A stretch of DNA of 64,000 bases from Archangium gephyra (GTDB lineage: Bacteria > Myxococcota > Myxococcia > Myxococcales > Myxococcaceae): contig NZ_CP011509.1 of NCBI RefSeq assembly GCF_001027285.1, positions 10,688,501-10,752,500 on the forward strand, given 5' to 3'. This document shows positions 41,634 through 50,290 of the stretch, in pieces. The notes beneath the pieces were generated by a model. That model was given only the letters and a program-made list of their open reading frames with translations, searched no databases and was not told the DNA's origin. The translations under genes were made by a program, and so were the position numbers. The first letter of the stretch is position 1. Every line of letters begins with the position of its first letter.

Positions 41634-43433
41634 CTAGAAGCGGATGCCCAGCGTGCCGCGGATGGCGTGGGCCGTCGCCAGCTCCACGCGCTCGTTCACG
41701 TTCGACTGGTTCAGGCCGGCGAACGGGAAGAGCACGGACCAGTCCACGCGCGCCACGAAGCCGTCCTCCGTCTCGTAGCGGGCGCCCAGGTTCGTCTCGA
41801 TGCCCAGCATCCGATCGGTGCTGGAGGGCGTGGACTCGGCGTAGATGGACTGCGAGTAGATGGCGCTGCCGAACAGGTCGAAGCCCTGCGTCAGCGTGTA
41901 GCGGATGGTGGGCTTCACGTAGACGGCGTCGGTGACGGTGCCCACGAGCTCGCGGAAGAGGATGCTGTCCACGCGGTAGGCGCGGTTGAAGCGGAAGTTG
42001 CGGATGGCGTTGTCGCCACAGCCGCCCAGGCCGCACTTGAACTGCGGGCCCTCCACATCACCCGGCGCGGTGGCGCCGTTCTCGCCCGAGCCCGGGACGC
42101 CCGGGTAGGCGCCGAAGCCCGCCGCCCGGTCACCCGAGGCGAAGCCCACCTCCATCTGGAGGTTGAGCTGCCCGTTGAGCAGCCGGTACTCACCCACCGC
42201 CGCGCCGCCGAAGGACATCACGTCCAGCGAGTGCGTGAAGCTCGGATCATCCACCTGGGCCGACGTCCGCGCCAGGCCGTTGATCTGCCCCAGGTAGGCG
42301 GCGAGCTCCAGCTCCACGCGGAAGTTGCGCTCCTCGTAGCGCAGCCACACGTCCGGGATGTAGAGCGTCGCGCCGCGCGGCACGAACGCGCCGGGCGTCA
42401 CCTCGCCGTTGTCGTCCACCGCCGGGCTGTAGCGCTGGGTGCGCCAGCTGAAGTGCAGGCCGTAGTTGAGGATGCCCTGGTTGTTGTCCAGCTTGGCCCG
42501 CACCTGCTGCGGAGTGTCCCGGCGCGCCACGGCCAGCACCACGCTGTGGCTGTCATCCGCGCCGGAGATGTCCACCGGCTGGCTCTGCTCGCCATTGGGA
42601 TAGGTGTAGATGCCCTCGTCGTTGAACTCGAACATGGGCGTCACGTAGAAGCCGTCGAAGGGCTCCGTGACGAACATGATGCGGTCCACCACGTCGCCGT
42701 AGTCGCACTCCAGGCAGTTGCCGTCGTTGCGCAGCAGGCCCAGGCCCCAGTGCGCCGTCATGCGGCCGAAGCGCAGCAGACCCACCGGCGTGGACACCTC
42801 GCCGTAGGCCTCGCGCAACATCAGCGAGTCCTTCAGGCTGTTGAGGGCCGAGCGCGGAGACACCTGCCCGTCATTGAAGATGTCGAAGAGGTAGAAGTCG
42901 CGCTCGACGCCGCTCAGGGGCGAGGAGCCCAGGATGACGTTGTCCAGCGCGTCCAGCTGGAGCTTCACCCGCACCTCCTCGGAGATGTTGAAGGTGGGCT
43001 CCAGGCGCAGGCGCATGTCGGCGAAGGACTGCGTCTTCTCCGTGGGCCGGGGCCGGGGGAAGAGCTCGCTGCCCAGGGGCTTGCCGAGGCTGAACTGGTA
43101 GTAGAGGTTGGGCCGCAGCCGGTAGTAGCCGTCGAGCGTGAAGAGCTCCAGCTTGCGCTTCTCCTCGACCCACTCCTCCTGCCAGTCGGTGGAGAGCGAC
43201 TGGGTGGCGAGCTGGGCGCGGATCTCCTCGCGCATCTCCTGCCGGGCGGCCTCCACGCGCTTGTCCACCTCCTGGCGGATGCGCTCCTCGATGGAGTCAG
43301 CGCCCTCCGGGGGGGTGGCGGGAGCGGCGTTCTCCTGGGCGGGAGCCGGCGTCCCGGACTGGGGCGCGGGAGTCTGGGCGGTGGCCGTGGCGGAGGCGAC
43401 GAGCAGTGCCGCCAGCAGGGCGTTGGACGACAT
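41634..43433 (-). CDS. TIGR04551-like outer-membrane protein
   Basis: A 599-residue exported protein. ATG 43433 starts a signal peptide (MSSNALLAALLVASATATAQ). Residues about 45-95 form a charged coiled region (SIEERIRQEVDKRVEAARQE). The remainder alternates hydrophobic and polar residues with many Tyr/Phe/Arg strands and ends in AIRGTLGIRF, a typical terminal beta-barrel strand with aromatic last residue. This layout matches the deltaproteobacterial TIGR04551 family of unknown function. It heads the lptM-lysA-dapA-dapB cluster. Confidence 0.8.
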   Translation of the reverse strand: MSSNALLAALLVASATATAQTPAPQSGTPAPAQENAAPATPPEGADSIEERIRQEVDKRVEAARQEMREEIRAQLATQSLSTDWQEEWVEEKRKLELFTLDGYYRLRPNLYYQFSLGKPLGSELFPRPRPTEKTQSFADMRLRLEPTFNISEEVRVKLQLDALDNVILGSSPLSGVERDFYLFDIFNDGQVSPRSALNSLKDSLMLREAYGEVSTPVGLLRFGRMTAHWGLGLLRNDGNCLECDYGDVVDRIMFVTEPFDGFYVTPMFEFNDEGIYTYPNGEQSQPVDISGADDSHSVVLAVARRDTPQQVRAKLDNNQGILNYGLHFSWRTQRYSPAVDDNGEVTPGAFVPRGATLYIPDVWLRYEERNFRVELELAAYLGQINGLARTSAQVDDPSFTHSLDVMSFGGAAVGEYRLLNGQLNLQMEVGFASGDRAAGFGAYPGVPGSGENGATAPGDVEGPQFKCGLGGCGDNAIRNFRFNRAYRVDSILFRELVGTVTDAVYVKPTIRYTLTQGFDLFGSAIYSQSIYAESTPSSTDRMLGIETNLGARYETEDGFVARVDWSVLFPFAGLNQSNVNERVELATAHAIRGTLGIRF

Positions 43434-43510
43434 AGGGGATTCTTCTCCGGGGCCGCGCGAGTGCGGCGGGTGCAAAGGGCGGGCGAGTCAAGCGGACCCG
43501 GCCAGGGGTG

Positions 43511-44368
43511 TCAACGACGGCGAGCGGTTGTCTTCCTTCGTCCGTCCGGGGGTTTACGGCCAGGGTGCTTGGGTTGGCACCGCGGACAGCAGTGGGTGGT
43601 GCGGCCTCCCTGGGGAAAGGACTGCACCGTCGTCCCGCACCGGGCACACGCCGTCCCGGCGCGCCCATAGACCAGGAAACGGTTCTCCGCGCCATCCTCC
43701 AAGTACGCGGGCTCCTCGCCCTGCTGCTCCTCCAGGCCGAAGGTGATGGAGGCGTGGATGGCGTCCGCCAGCCGCTCCCACTCCTCGGGCGTGAGCGAGC
43801 CGGGCTTGCGCGCCGGGTGCAGGCCGGCCCGGTAGAGGGCCTCGGCGGCATGGATGTTGCCCAGTCCCGTCACGCGGCCCTGATCCATCAGGGCCACCTT
43901 GAGCTCCTGCTTGGAGGGGCCCACGGCCTCCTGGAGCTGCGCGCCGGTGAGGCCATCGGCGAGGGGATCCCGCCCCAGCTCCTTCACCGCGTCCAGCTCG
44001 TACAGGCGCGAGGCCGCGCACGGCTCCATGCGGCCGAAGAGGCGCGAGTCCGCGAAGTGGATGACGTCGCCGGAGTCCAGGTGGAAGCGGGCGCGGCTGT
44101 AGGGGACGGGGACGCCCTCGGGGCGGCGGACGAAGCGGCCCGTCATGCCCAGGTGGGCCATGAGCCCCCGGCCCTTCTCGAAGGTGAAGAGGAGGTATTT
44201 GCCGCGCCGCTCCAGGGACACGAGCCGGCCCTCGAGGGAAGCGAAGTCCTCGCGGCGGGCCCCACGGAAGACGCGGGAGTCGTCCGCCTCGGCCCGTACC
44301 ACGCGCCGGCCGTCCAGCCAATGGACGAGGTTGCGCCGGGCGATTTCGACTTCCGGAAGCTCGGGCAT
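43511..44368 (-). CDS. mutM: formamidopyrimidine-DNA glycosylase (Fpg/MutM)
   Basis: A 285-residue base-excision enzyme for 8-oxoguanine and ring-opened purines. It begins PELPEVE (Pro2 nucleophile, Glu3 acid), has RGKYLLF and a LMAHLGMTGRF core, and GLGNIHAAEALYRAG in the helix-two-turn-helix. It closes with the zinc finger CARC...CPRC. A basic tail of about 20 residues extends past the finger. Met44368 is the only start giving the required N-terminal proline. It is divergent from superoxide dismutase, a fitting neighbour for oxidative damage. Confidence 0.96.
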   Translation of the reverse strand: MPELPEVEIARRNLVHWLDGRRVVRAEADDSRVFRGARREDFASLEGRLVSLERRGKYLLFTFEKGRGLMAHLGMTGRFVRRPEGVPVPYSRARFHLDSGDVIHFADSRLFGRMEPCAASRLYELDAVKELGRDPLADGLTGAQLQEAVGPSKQELKVALMDQGRVTGLGNIHAAEALYRAGLHPARKPGSLTPEEWERLADAIHASITFGLEEQQGEEPAYLEDGAENRFLVYGRAGTACARCGTTVQSFPQGGRTTHCCPRCQPKHPGRKPPDGRRKTTARRR

Positions 44369-44524
44369 GCGGGTGTGCGGCATAACACCATGCGCACGCC
44401 GCACGCATTTCTTACTTGTTGCCGCGCGCACATCTGCGCGAAACAACCCCCCGACGGACGGCGCGCCCCGAGTAGAAGGGTCGCCTTCGTTCAACGCTCC
44501 TTCTCCCCATCCGGAGGCCCTCAC

Positions 44525-45130
44525 ATGGCCGACATCCAGAAGAAGTACACGCCCATGCAGTTCACCCACCTCAAGGGTCTCAAGGGCATCAGCGACGCGG
44601 TGCTCGAGTCGCACTTCAAGCTGTACGAGGGCTACGTCAACCGCACCAACAAGCTCACCGAGCTGCTCTCGGGCATGCAGGCCAAGGGCGAGGCCCTCGG
44701 CTCCAACCCGGCCTACGCCGAGATGACCCGCCGGATGGGCTTCGAGTACAACGGCATGGTCCTGCACGAGTACTACTTCGGCAACATGAAGCCGGGCGGC
44801 TCCAGCGCGCCGGGCGGCAAGCTGAAGCAGGCCATGGAGCAGAGCTTCGGCTCCTATGAGAACTGGCTGGCGGACTTCAAGGCCGTGGGCACCTCGCCGG
44901 GCATCGGCTGGGCCGTCACCTTCCAGGATCCGCGCACCGGCTGGCTCTCCAACCACTGGATCACCCTGCACGAGAACGGCAACATCGCCGGCTACACGCC
45001 CATCATCGTCATGGACGCGTGGGAGCACGCCTTCGTGCCGGACTACAAGCCGTTCGAGCGCGCCAAGTACGTGGACGCCTACTTCCAGAACATCGACTTC
45101 GACGCCTGCGAGGCGCGTCTGAAGAAGTAG
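44525..45130 (+). CDS. sod: Fe/Mn superoxide dismutase
   Basis: A 201-residue enzyme converting superoxide to oxygen and peroxide. The metal ligands are in place: His30, His81, Asp164 and His168 (MDAWEHAFVPDY). The HFKLYEGYVNR start and the gap pattern differ a little from E. coli SodA/SodB, and metal choice cannot be told. There is no signal peptide, so it is cytosolic. The 156-base gap to mutM must hold both divergent promoters; I could not fix their elements. Confidence 0.94.
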   Translation: MADIQKKYTPMQFTHLKGLKGISDAVLESHFKLYEGYVNRTNKLTELLSGMQAKGEALGSNPAYAEMTRRMGFEYNGMVLHEYYFGNMKPGGSSAPGGKLKQAMEQSFGSYENWLADFKAVGTSPGIGWAVTFQDPRTGWLSNHWITLHENGNIAGYTPIIVMDAWEHAFVPDYKPFERAKYVDAYFQNIDFDACEARLKK

Positions 45131-45201
45131 TCCCTCGGGGTTTCGAGGCTCCAGCGGCGGGTGGGCACCTCGACGGGCCCATCCGCCGTTGTCGTTTGGG
45201 G

Positions 45202-46098
45202 TCAGGACTTCTTCTTCCCGCCCCGGGGCCGCGGCGGCGTCCGTTCCCTCACCTCGCGAGCGGCCTGCGGGCGCACCCGCAGGGAGCCCCGGGTGGCGAG
45301 CTCCCGCCCCTCGCGGCGCCCGGCCGCCCTGCCCTCCCGGGCGACGCGCGGCACCTCCACCTCCACCTGCGCCTCGGGGGCTGGAGCCTCGGGAGGCACC
45401 TCGCGGACACCGTGCTTCTGGGCTCGCCGCTCGAGGAAGCCGAGCAGCCGCTCGCGGTGCGTGTCCTGGTAGCGCTGGGGCTCGAAGTCCACGGTGCGGG
45501 CCTCGACGGCGCGCAGCACGGCCTCCACGTCGCTCTCGAGGGGCCGGGGCCCGGGCAGGGACAGCTCGGAGAAGCTGTCCTGGGAGATGAGCTCGTCCGC
45601 GTAGTGCAGCGTGGAGAGGACGAGCCCCCGCCCATGCGGCCACACGACGCACAGGTGTCCCTTGAGGTGCATCACCAGACGCCCGATGCCGGCACGGCCC
45701 GAGGCCCGCAGCGCCATGGCCAGGGTGGCGAAGGGCTTCAACGCCTTCTCCCCCGGCATCACGTGGTAGGTGGTGTCGAAGAGGATGGGATCGATCTCCG
45801 ACAGCTCGATGAAGTCCTCCAGGTCCACGCTGCGGCTGGCCTGCGGATCGAAGGCCTCGAGCTCGCCGCGCGTCACCTCCACGTAGCGGCCGGGGCGGAC
45901 CTCGTAGCCCTTCACCACGTGCTCGAAGGGCACCTCTTCCCCATCCGCCGAGCACACGCGCTTCTGCTGGATGCGGGCACCATCCGCGTCATGCAGGAGA
46001 TGGAACTGCACCTGCCGGGGCGACACGGCACCGTAGAGCCGCACCGGGACGTGCACGTGCCCGAAGCCGATGGAGCCGGTCCAGACGGGACGAGACAT
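45202..46098 (-). CDS. ku: Ku-type DNA end-binding protein
   Basis: A 298-residue bacterial Ku. It starts MSRPVWTGSIGFGHVHVPVR and has VCSADGEEVPFEHVVKGYE. The central ring core reads RSVDLEDFIELSEIDPILF with GRLVMHLKGHLCVVWPHG, and a long basic, Pro-rich tail ends GGKKKS. Ku threads onto broken DNA ends and recruits ligase LigD for end joining; no LigD is in the window. GGGAGG lies seven bases before ATG 46098. Confidence 0.95.
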   Translation of the reverse strand: MSRPVWTGSIGFGHVHVPVRLYGAVSPRQVQFHLLHDADGARIQQKRVCSADGEEVPFEHVVKGYEVRPGRYVEVTRGELEAFDPQASRSVDLEDFIELSEIDPILFDTTYHVMPGEKALKPFATLAMALRASGRAGIGRLVMHLKGHLCVVWPHGRGLVLSTLHYADELISQDSFSELSLPGPRPLESDVEAVLRAVEARTVDFEPQRYQDTHRERLLGFLERRAQKHGVREVPPEAPAPEAQVEVEVPRVAREGRAAGRREGRELATRGSLRVRPQAAREVRERTPPRPRGGKKKS

Positions 46099-46342
46099 GT
46101 GGGGCCTCCCTGGCACCCGGAGGGGCGCCGTCTCCTAAAGTCCGTAGTGCCCGGAAGAGCGGCAAGGCACTCCGCGCTCACGGCCGGGGGCCCGCCGGGA
46201 CGGCTGCCTCCGTGCATTGCATATCCGTCCACAGCTGGCCGTCTCGCGAGAAGACACCTGGCAACGGACGCTTGCCGAGCCCCGGGACGCTGAGTACGAC
46301 CCCCGGGTCATTCCGGCAGCACCCAGACAAGGAAGGCGACAC

Positions 46343-47164
46343 ATGAAGCGGATTCTCACGGCGGTCATGACCCTCTCGCTGGTGATGGGGTTCACGACCG
46401 GTTGCGCGGGCAAGAAGGTCAACGTGGGGCGCACGGCGGCGGCCCTGATCATCTCCGACCAGCAGGAGGCGCAGCTGGGCATGCAGGTGAAGCAGGAGCT
46501 CGAGACGAAGGAGAAGATCAAGTACGTCGAGGACCCGGCGGTGGTGGAGTACGTGAACAGCGTGGCCACGCCCATCCTCAAGGCGGCGAACCGGGACCGG
46601 CAGAACGTGAAGTGGAAGCTGCACGTCATCGATGACCCGAAGATGGTGAACGCGTTCGCCACGCCGGGCGGCTACCTGTACGTGTACACGGGCCTGATCC
46701 TGGCGGCGGACAACGAGGCGGAGCTGGCCGGGGTGCTCGGGCACGAGGCCGCGCACGTGACGGGCCGGCACTCGGCCCAGGCGCTGATGCTGCAGTACGG
46801 CCAGGCGGCCCTCGTCGAGGCGGCGCTCGGGAAGAATCCGGGAACGGCGGCGCAGATCGCCTCGAGCCTGGCGGGCGCCGGCACGGGCCTGGCCTTCAGC
46901 CGGGGCAACGAGACGGAGGCGGACGAGCTGGGCGCGAAGTACACCTCGGCGGCGGGCTATGACCCGCGCGGGCTGGTGACCTTCTTCCAGAAGCTGGCGT
47001 CGGCCGAGGGCAAGACGCCGGGCTTCATGAAGTGGCTGAGCACGCACCCGCCCAGCGCGGATCGCGTGCAGCACCTCAACAGCTTCATCGCGCAGAACAA
47101 GCTGACGGGCTCGAACTCGGGCACGGAGCGTCTGGCCCCCATCAAGGCGCGCCTGAAGCAGTAG
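46343..47164 (+). CDS. M48-family zinc metalloprotease, lipoprotein
   Basis: A 273-residue protease. The signal MKRILTAVMTLSLVMGFTTG ends at Cys21. The zinc motif HEAAH (His134, Glu135, His138) is followed by the third ligand in NETEADELG. FATPGGYLYVYTGL and STHPPSADRVQHL are typical of the BepA/LoiP group. It probably sits in the periplasm on the outer membrane and degrades or helps fold envelope proteins. No operon partner was seen; the 244-base upstream gap holds nothing recognised. Confidence 0.93.
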   Translation: MKRILTAVMTLSLVMGFTTGCAGKKVNVGRTAAALIISDQQEAQLGMQVKQELETKEKIKYVEDPAVVEYVNSVATPILKAANRDRQNVKWKLHVIDDPKMVNAFATPGGYLYVYTGLILAADNEAELAGVLGHEAAHVTGRHSAQALMLQYGQAALVEAALGKNPGTAAQIASSLAGAGTGLAFSRGNETEADELGAKYTSAAGYDPRGLVTFFQKLASAEGKTPGFMKWLSTHPPSADRVQHLNSFIAQNKLTGSNSGTERLAPIKARLKQ

Positions 47165-47198
47165 GCCGCCTCGCCCACGCCGGACCCACGCCGGGCCC

Positions 47199-48269
47199 TC
47201 AGTGCAGGGAGGAGTGCTGGCCCGGCTCCTCCCCCGGGGGCGAGCCCTCGCCGGAGTCCTCCTGGACCTCGGCGGGGGGAAGGACCTCGGGAGAAGCACG
47301 CTCGGCCATGCGCCGGCGCCAGCGCCAGAAGGCCAGCCGCTCCCGGCCCGAACGAGGGCCCCGGGGAGCACCCTGGAGGTGGGGCGCCTCGATGGGCGGA
47401 GGCTTGCCAGCGGCCTGGGCGGCCTCGGCCTCGGCGTGCTCGAGGACGGCATTCACCTCGCCGCCGAGAATGAAGATGAGGCCGGTGAGGTAGAGCCACA
47501 GCAGCAGCACGACGACGCCGCCGATGGAGCCATAGGTGACGTTGTAGCGGCCGAAGTGCTCGACGTACTGCGTGAAGCCCCAGGTGGTGAGCAGCCACAG
47601 CAGGGTGGCGAGCACCGCGCCGGGCGAGAGGAACTGGTAGCGGTGCCGGACGGCGGGCAGGCGCCAGTAGCACAGGGCCAGCGCCAGCATGACGAGGCTC
47701 GCGGTGAAGGGCCAGCGCAGCCAGTACCAGACGGCGTGGTAGACGTTGAGGAAGTGGAGCCGCCCGGCGATCCACTCGCCCACCTGACCGCCCAGCAGGA
47801 AGAGGGCGAAGGCCAGGGGGATGAGCAGGGAGCCCGCCACCGTCATGAGGATGGCGAGCCCCTGGGTCTTCCAGTAGGGCCGGTACTCGGGGACGTCGTA
47901 GGCGAGGTTGAGCGCACGGCGGAACGCGTCCACGCCCCGCGAGGCCGTCCAGAGCGCCACGAGGAAGCCGAGGGTGATGAGGCGGGGCTGGCTGTCCTGG
48001 ACGAGCGACTGGAGGTGTCCCTGCACGACCTGCATGGCCTCGGCGGGCATGAGGGGGCCGAGCCGCTCCATCATGGCGTCCACGGCGCCCGGGGCGAACG
48101 GCAGATACGCCGCGAGCGTCACGAGGAAGAAGAGGAAGGGGAAGAGGGAGAAGAGGAAGTAGAAGGCGAGCTGCGCCGCGCACTCGGTGACGGCGTCCTC
48201 CTCGAGCTCCACCCAGAGACGCCGGGCGAACTCCCGCCATGTCAGGTGCCTGGGCTTACGGAACGGCAT
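47199..48269 (-). CDS. YihY/UPF0761 (BrkB-like) inner-membrane protein
   Basis: A 356-residue membrane protein with about six helices. It shows the family hallmark AAQLAFYFLFSLFPFLFFLV near the N-terminus, ASRGVDAFRRALNLAYDVPE, and the closing YGSIGGVVVLLLWLYLTGLIFILGGE region with acidic end. A charged, Pro-rich tail (about 285-356) is probably cytosolic. Start ATG 48269 has GGGGGAGG close before it (short spacing), so a longer form is possible. The molecular role of the family is not settled. Confidence 0.9.
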   Translation of the reverse strand: MPFRKPRHLTWREFARRLWVELEEDAVTECAAQLAFYFLFSLFPFLFFLVTLAAYLPFAPGAVDAMMERLGPLMPAEAMQVVQGHLQSLVQDSQPRLITLGFLVALWTASRGVDAFRRALNLAYDVPEYRPYWKTQGLAILMTVAGSLLIPLAFALFLLGGQVGEWIAGRLHFLNVYHAVWYWLRWPFTASLVMLALALCYWRLPAVRHRYQFLSPGAVLATLLWLLTTWGFTQYVEHFGRYNVTYGSIGGVVVLLLWLYLTGLIFILGGEVNAVLEHAEAEAAQAAGKPPPIEAPHLQGAPRGPRSGRERLAFWRWRRRMAERASPEVLPPAEVQEDSGEGSPPGEEPGQHSSLH

Positions 48270-48398
48270 GGCCTCCCCCGCGCGGTCCAGGATGGAAGCT
48301 TCGAAGGTGGGGACGGGTGGGCCCGCGTGCAGCAAGGGGGCGGGCAGGCCCTCGCCATCCACTCCCCTGCCCTGGACCTGCTAGCCTCCCCGTCCACC

Positions 48399-49052
48399 AT
48401 GTTTCCGCTACCGCTCGTCGTCCTTCTGACGCTCGCCGCTGGATCCGACCGCACCGTGCCCGTGGGGTGCCGTGAGGATTTCGTTACCTGCCGCGAGGAC
48501 TGCACCATTGATTACGGTGGCAGCACGACGAAGTACCGACAGCTCAGCCAGTGCCTCCGGGGCTGCGAGAAGGAGCAGTCGGAGTGCACCACCCAGCACT
48601 ACTCGCTGCGGGACACGGGCTACGACGAGCCCGACGAGGACCGGCCCGCGCGCCCCGAGACACCTCGGGACGGAGTGCGCCGGGGGGTGTACCGGGCCGA
48701 GGAACCGAAACCAGAGCCCGAGGCGGAGCCGGCCATGACGAAGGAGCCGGAACCGGAGCCCGAACCGAAGGTGGAGCCGGAGCCCGCGCCGAAGGCGGAG
48801 CGGAAGCCGGAACCGGAGCCGGAGGTCCGGCCCGAGCCCAGGTCGAAGAACACGGTGAAGAAGGCCTCGGCGAAGAGCGGGGACATGCGCATCTTCGACG
48901 AAGGTGAGTCCGAAGCCGAAGCCGAGGCCGAGCCGGAACCGGAGCCCGCGCCGAAGCCGGCCCCCAAGCGGGTGGAGCCGCCGCCGCGTCCGGCCCCGCC
49001 GCCCGAGCCCAAGAAGAAGGACATCTCGGACTGGGATCCCAACGAGCGCTGA
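48399..49052 (+). CDS. secreted Cys- and Glu-Pro-rich hypothetical protein
   Basis: A 217-residue protein with a short hydrophobic N-terminus (MFPLPLVVLLTLAAG). A small domain with six Cys in three CxxxC-type pairs follows (about 24-64, GCREDFVTCREDC, CLRGCEKEQSEC). Two low-complexity EPEPEP segments (about 101-148 and 174-205) surround a short basic block. EP repeats of this type form stiff spacers across the periplasm, as in TonB. No TonB C-terminal domain is present. The function is unknown. Confidence 0.7.
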   Translation: MFPLPLVVLLTLAAGSDRTVPVGCREDFVTCREDCTIDYGGSTTKYRQLSQCLRGCEKEQSECTTQHYSLRDTGYDEPDEDRPARPETPRDGVRRGVYRAEEPKPEPEAEPAMTKEPEPEPEPKVEPEPAPKAERKPEPEPEVRPEPRSKNTVKKASAKSGDMRIFDEGESEAEAEAEPEPEPAPKPAPKRVEPPPRPAPPPEPKKKDISDWDPNER

Positions 49053-49062
49053 GCCCCATCTC

Positions 49063-49097
49063 CCCTCTCCCTCCGGGAGAGGGACGGGGTGAGGGTG
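49063..49097 (+). repeat. dispersed hairpin repeat, copy 5 (forward, single)
   Basis: CCCTCTCCC (49063-49071), loop TCC, GGGAGAGGG (49075-49083), tail ACGGGGTGAGGGTG. It lies between the convergent Glu-Pro-rich gene and EamA gene, here without an inverted partner, and may act as their terminator. Confidence 0.85.
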
Positions 49098-49127
49098 TCC
49101 GGGCCCCAGGTTGAAGAGAGTGAGGGT

Positions 49128-50147
49128 CTACCGGCGCGCCTGTCCCGAGCCCCGTGAGGCCCCCTGCACGAGAGAGGCCTCGAGGACGGGCGCCTCCCCG
49201 CCGGACTCCTCCAGGGCCCGCGGAGTCACGGGTCCGAGGGGCGCGCTCTGCGTCAGCCGCACGCCGGCGATCACCAACCCGCCCCCCAGTGCCAGACCCC
49301 AGTGAAGGGACTCGCCGAGCAACACCCACGCGGCGAGGGCGGTGGTGGCGGGCTGGAGGTTGGAGAAGACGGCGACGCGGGAGGCGGGGACCTTGGAGAG
49401 GGCCCAGTACCAGATGAGGTACGCGACCACGGACGTGAGGACGGCGAGGTACGCGATGCTGCCGAGCGCGGGAAGGCTGGCGGAGAAGGTGCGGCCGGGA
49501 GCCAGCGCGAAGGGTGTCACGGGCAGCAGCAGCACGGCGGCGGCGATCATGCTCCAGGCGGTGGAGCGAACGGGACCGTGGGCGGCGGCGAAGGGCTTGC
49601 CCTCGGTGGTGTAGACGACCCAGGCACTCACGGCGGCGAGGATGAGCAGGTCCCCCACGAGCGAGCCGCGAGCCGAGGCCAGTCCGCGACCGAGCAGCAG
49701 CACCACCACGCCCGCGAGCGCGGTGAGGATGCCGAGCGTGGCGCGAAGGGAAGGCAGCTCGTGCCCGCGGGCGAGACTCACCAGGTACACGCCGAGCGGC
49801 GTGAGCGCATAGAGCAGGGCCGCATGGGCCGCGGTGGACTGGGAAAGCCCGTAGAAGAACAGCATCTGGTTGATGGGGCCCGCGAGCAGGCCGAGCATCA
49901 GCACGTGGCGCCACGCGGAGCGCGGCGGCAGCTTGGGGCCGGGAGTGAAGAGGAGCAGCAGGCAGAAGACGAAGGCGCAGAGGAGGAAGCGCCAGAGCAC
50001 GACGGTGACGGGAGGCAGCTCCTCCATGGCGCGCTTGCCGGCGAGGTACGTCCCCGTGTTGATCAACACCTGGACCAGCAGCGCGGCGTAGACGGGACCG
50101 AGCGACGCCTGACGAGGAGAGACGGCTTCAGAGGAGGATGCGTGCAT
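49128..50147 (-). CDS. EamA/DMT-family membrane transporter
   Basis: A 339-residue protein with ten predicted helices in two EamA repeats (for example VYAALLVQVLINTGTYLAGK at the start, and a second repeat with WSMIAAAVLLLPVTPFAL). ATG 50147 gives MHASSSEAVSPRQ; no strong ribosome site is seen. It is unrelated in detail to the EamA protein at 2720-3685. Substrate is unknown; family members export amino acids, purines or drugs. The gap 50148-50290 holds nothing recognised. Confidence 0.88.
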   Translation of the reverse strand: MHASSSEAVSPRQASLGPVYAALLVQVLINTGTYLAGKRAMEELPPVTVVLWRFLLCAFVFCLLLLFTPGPKLPPRSAWRHVLMLGLLAGPINQMLFFYGLSQSTAAHAALLYALTPLGVYLVSLARGHELPSLRATLGILTALAGVVVLLLGRGLASARGSLVGDLLILAAVSAWVVYTTEGKPFAAAHGPVRSTAWSMIAAAVLLLPVTPFALAPGRTFSASLPALGSIAYLAVLTSVVAYLIWYWALSKVPASRVAVFSNLQPATTALAAWVLLGESLHWGLALGGGLVIAGVRLTQSAPLGPVTPRALEESGGEAPVLEASLVQGASRGSGQARR

Positions 50148-50290
50148 CGCTTCGCGCCACGTACCAGATTGCCGGATGGCCCGGAACCTCGCCAGGCACT
50201 TCGAGCAGGTGACGCGCTGCATCTGTCCGATAGGAAGGCGCCCGGCACACCCCGAGTCCGCGCGAGGCGAGCCCCGAGGTACGGGTCCAT

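Noticed and set aside
44381-45955. Extension of the MutM frame through the superoxide dismutase and Ku region
   Set aside because: MutM needs Pro2 for catalysis, which only the start at 44368 supplies; the extension is antisense to the dismutase.
47202-48398. Upstream extension of the Glu-Pro-rich protein to 616 codons
   Set aside because: The extension is antisense to the YihY-family gene and lacks membrane or domain features; ATG 48399 starts a plausible signal peptide.
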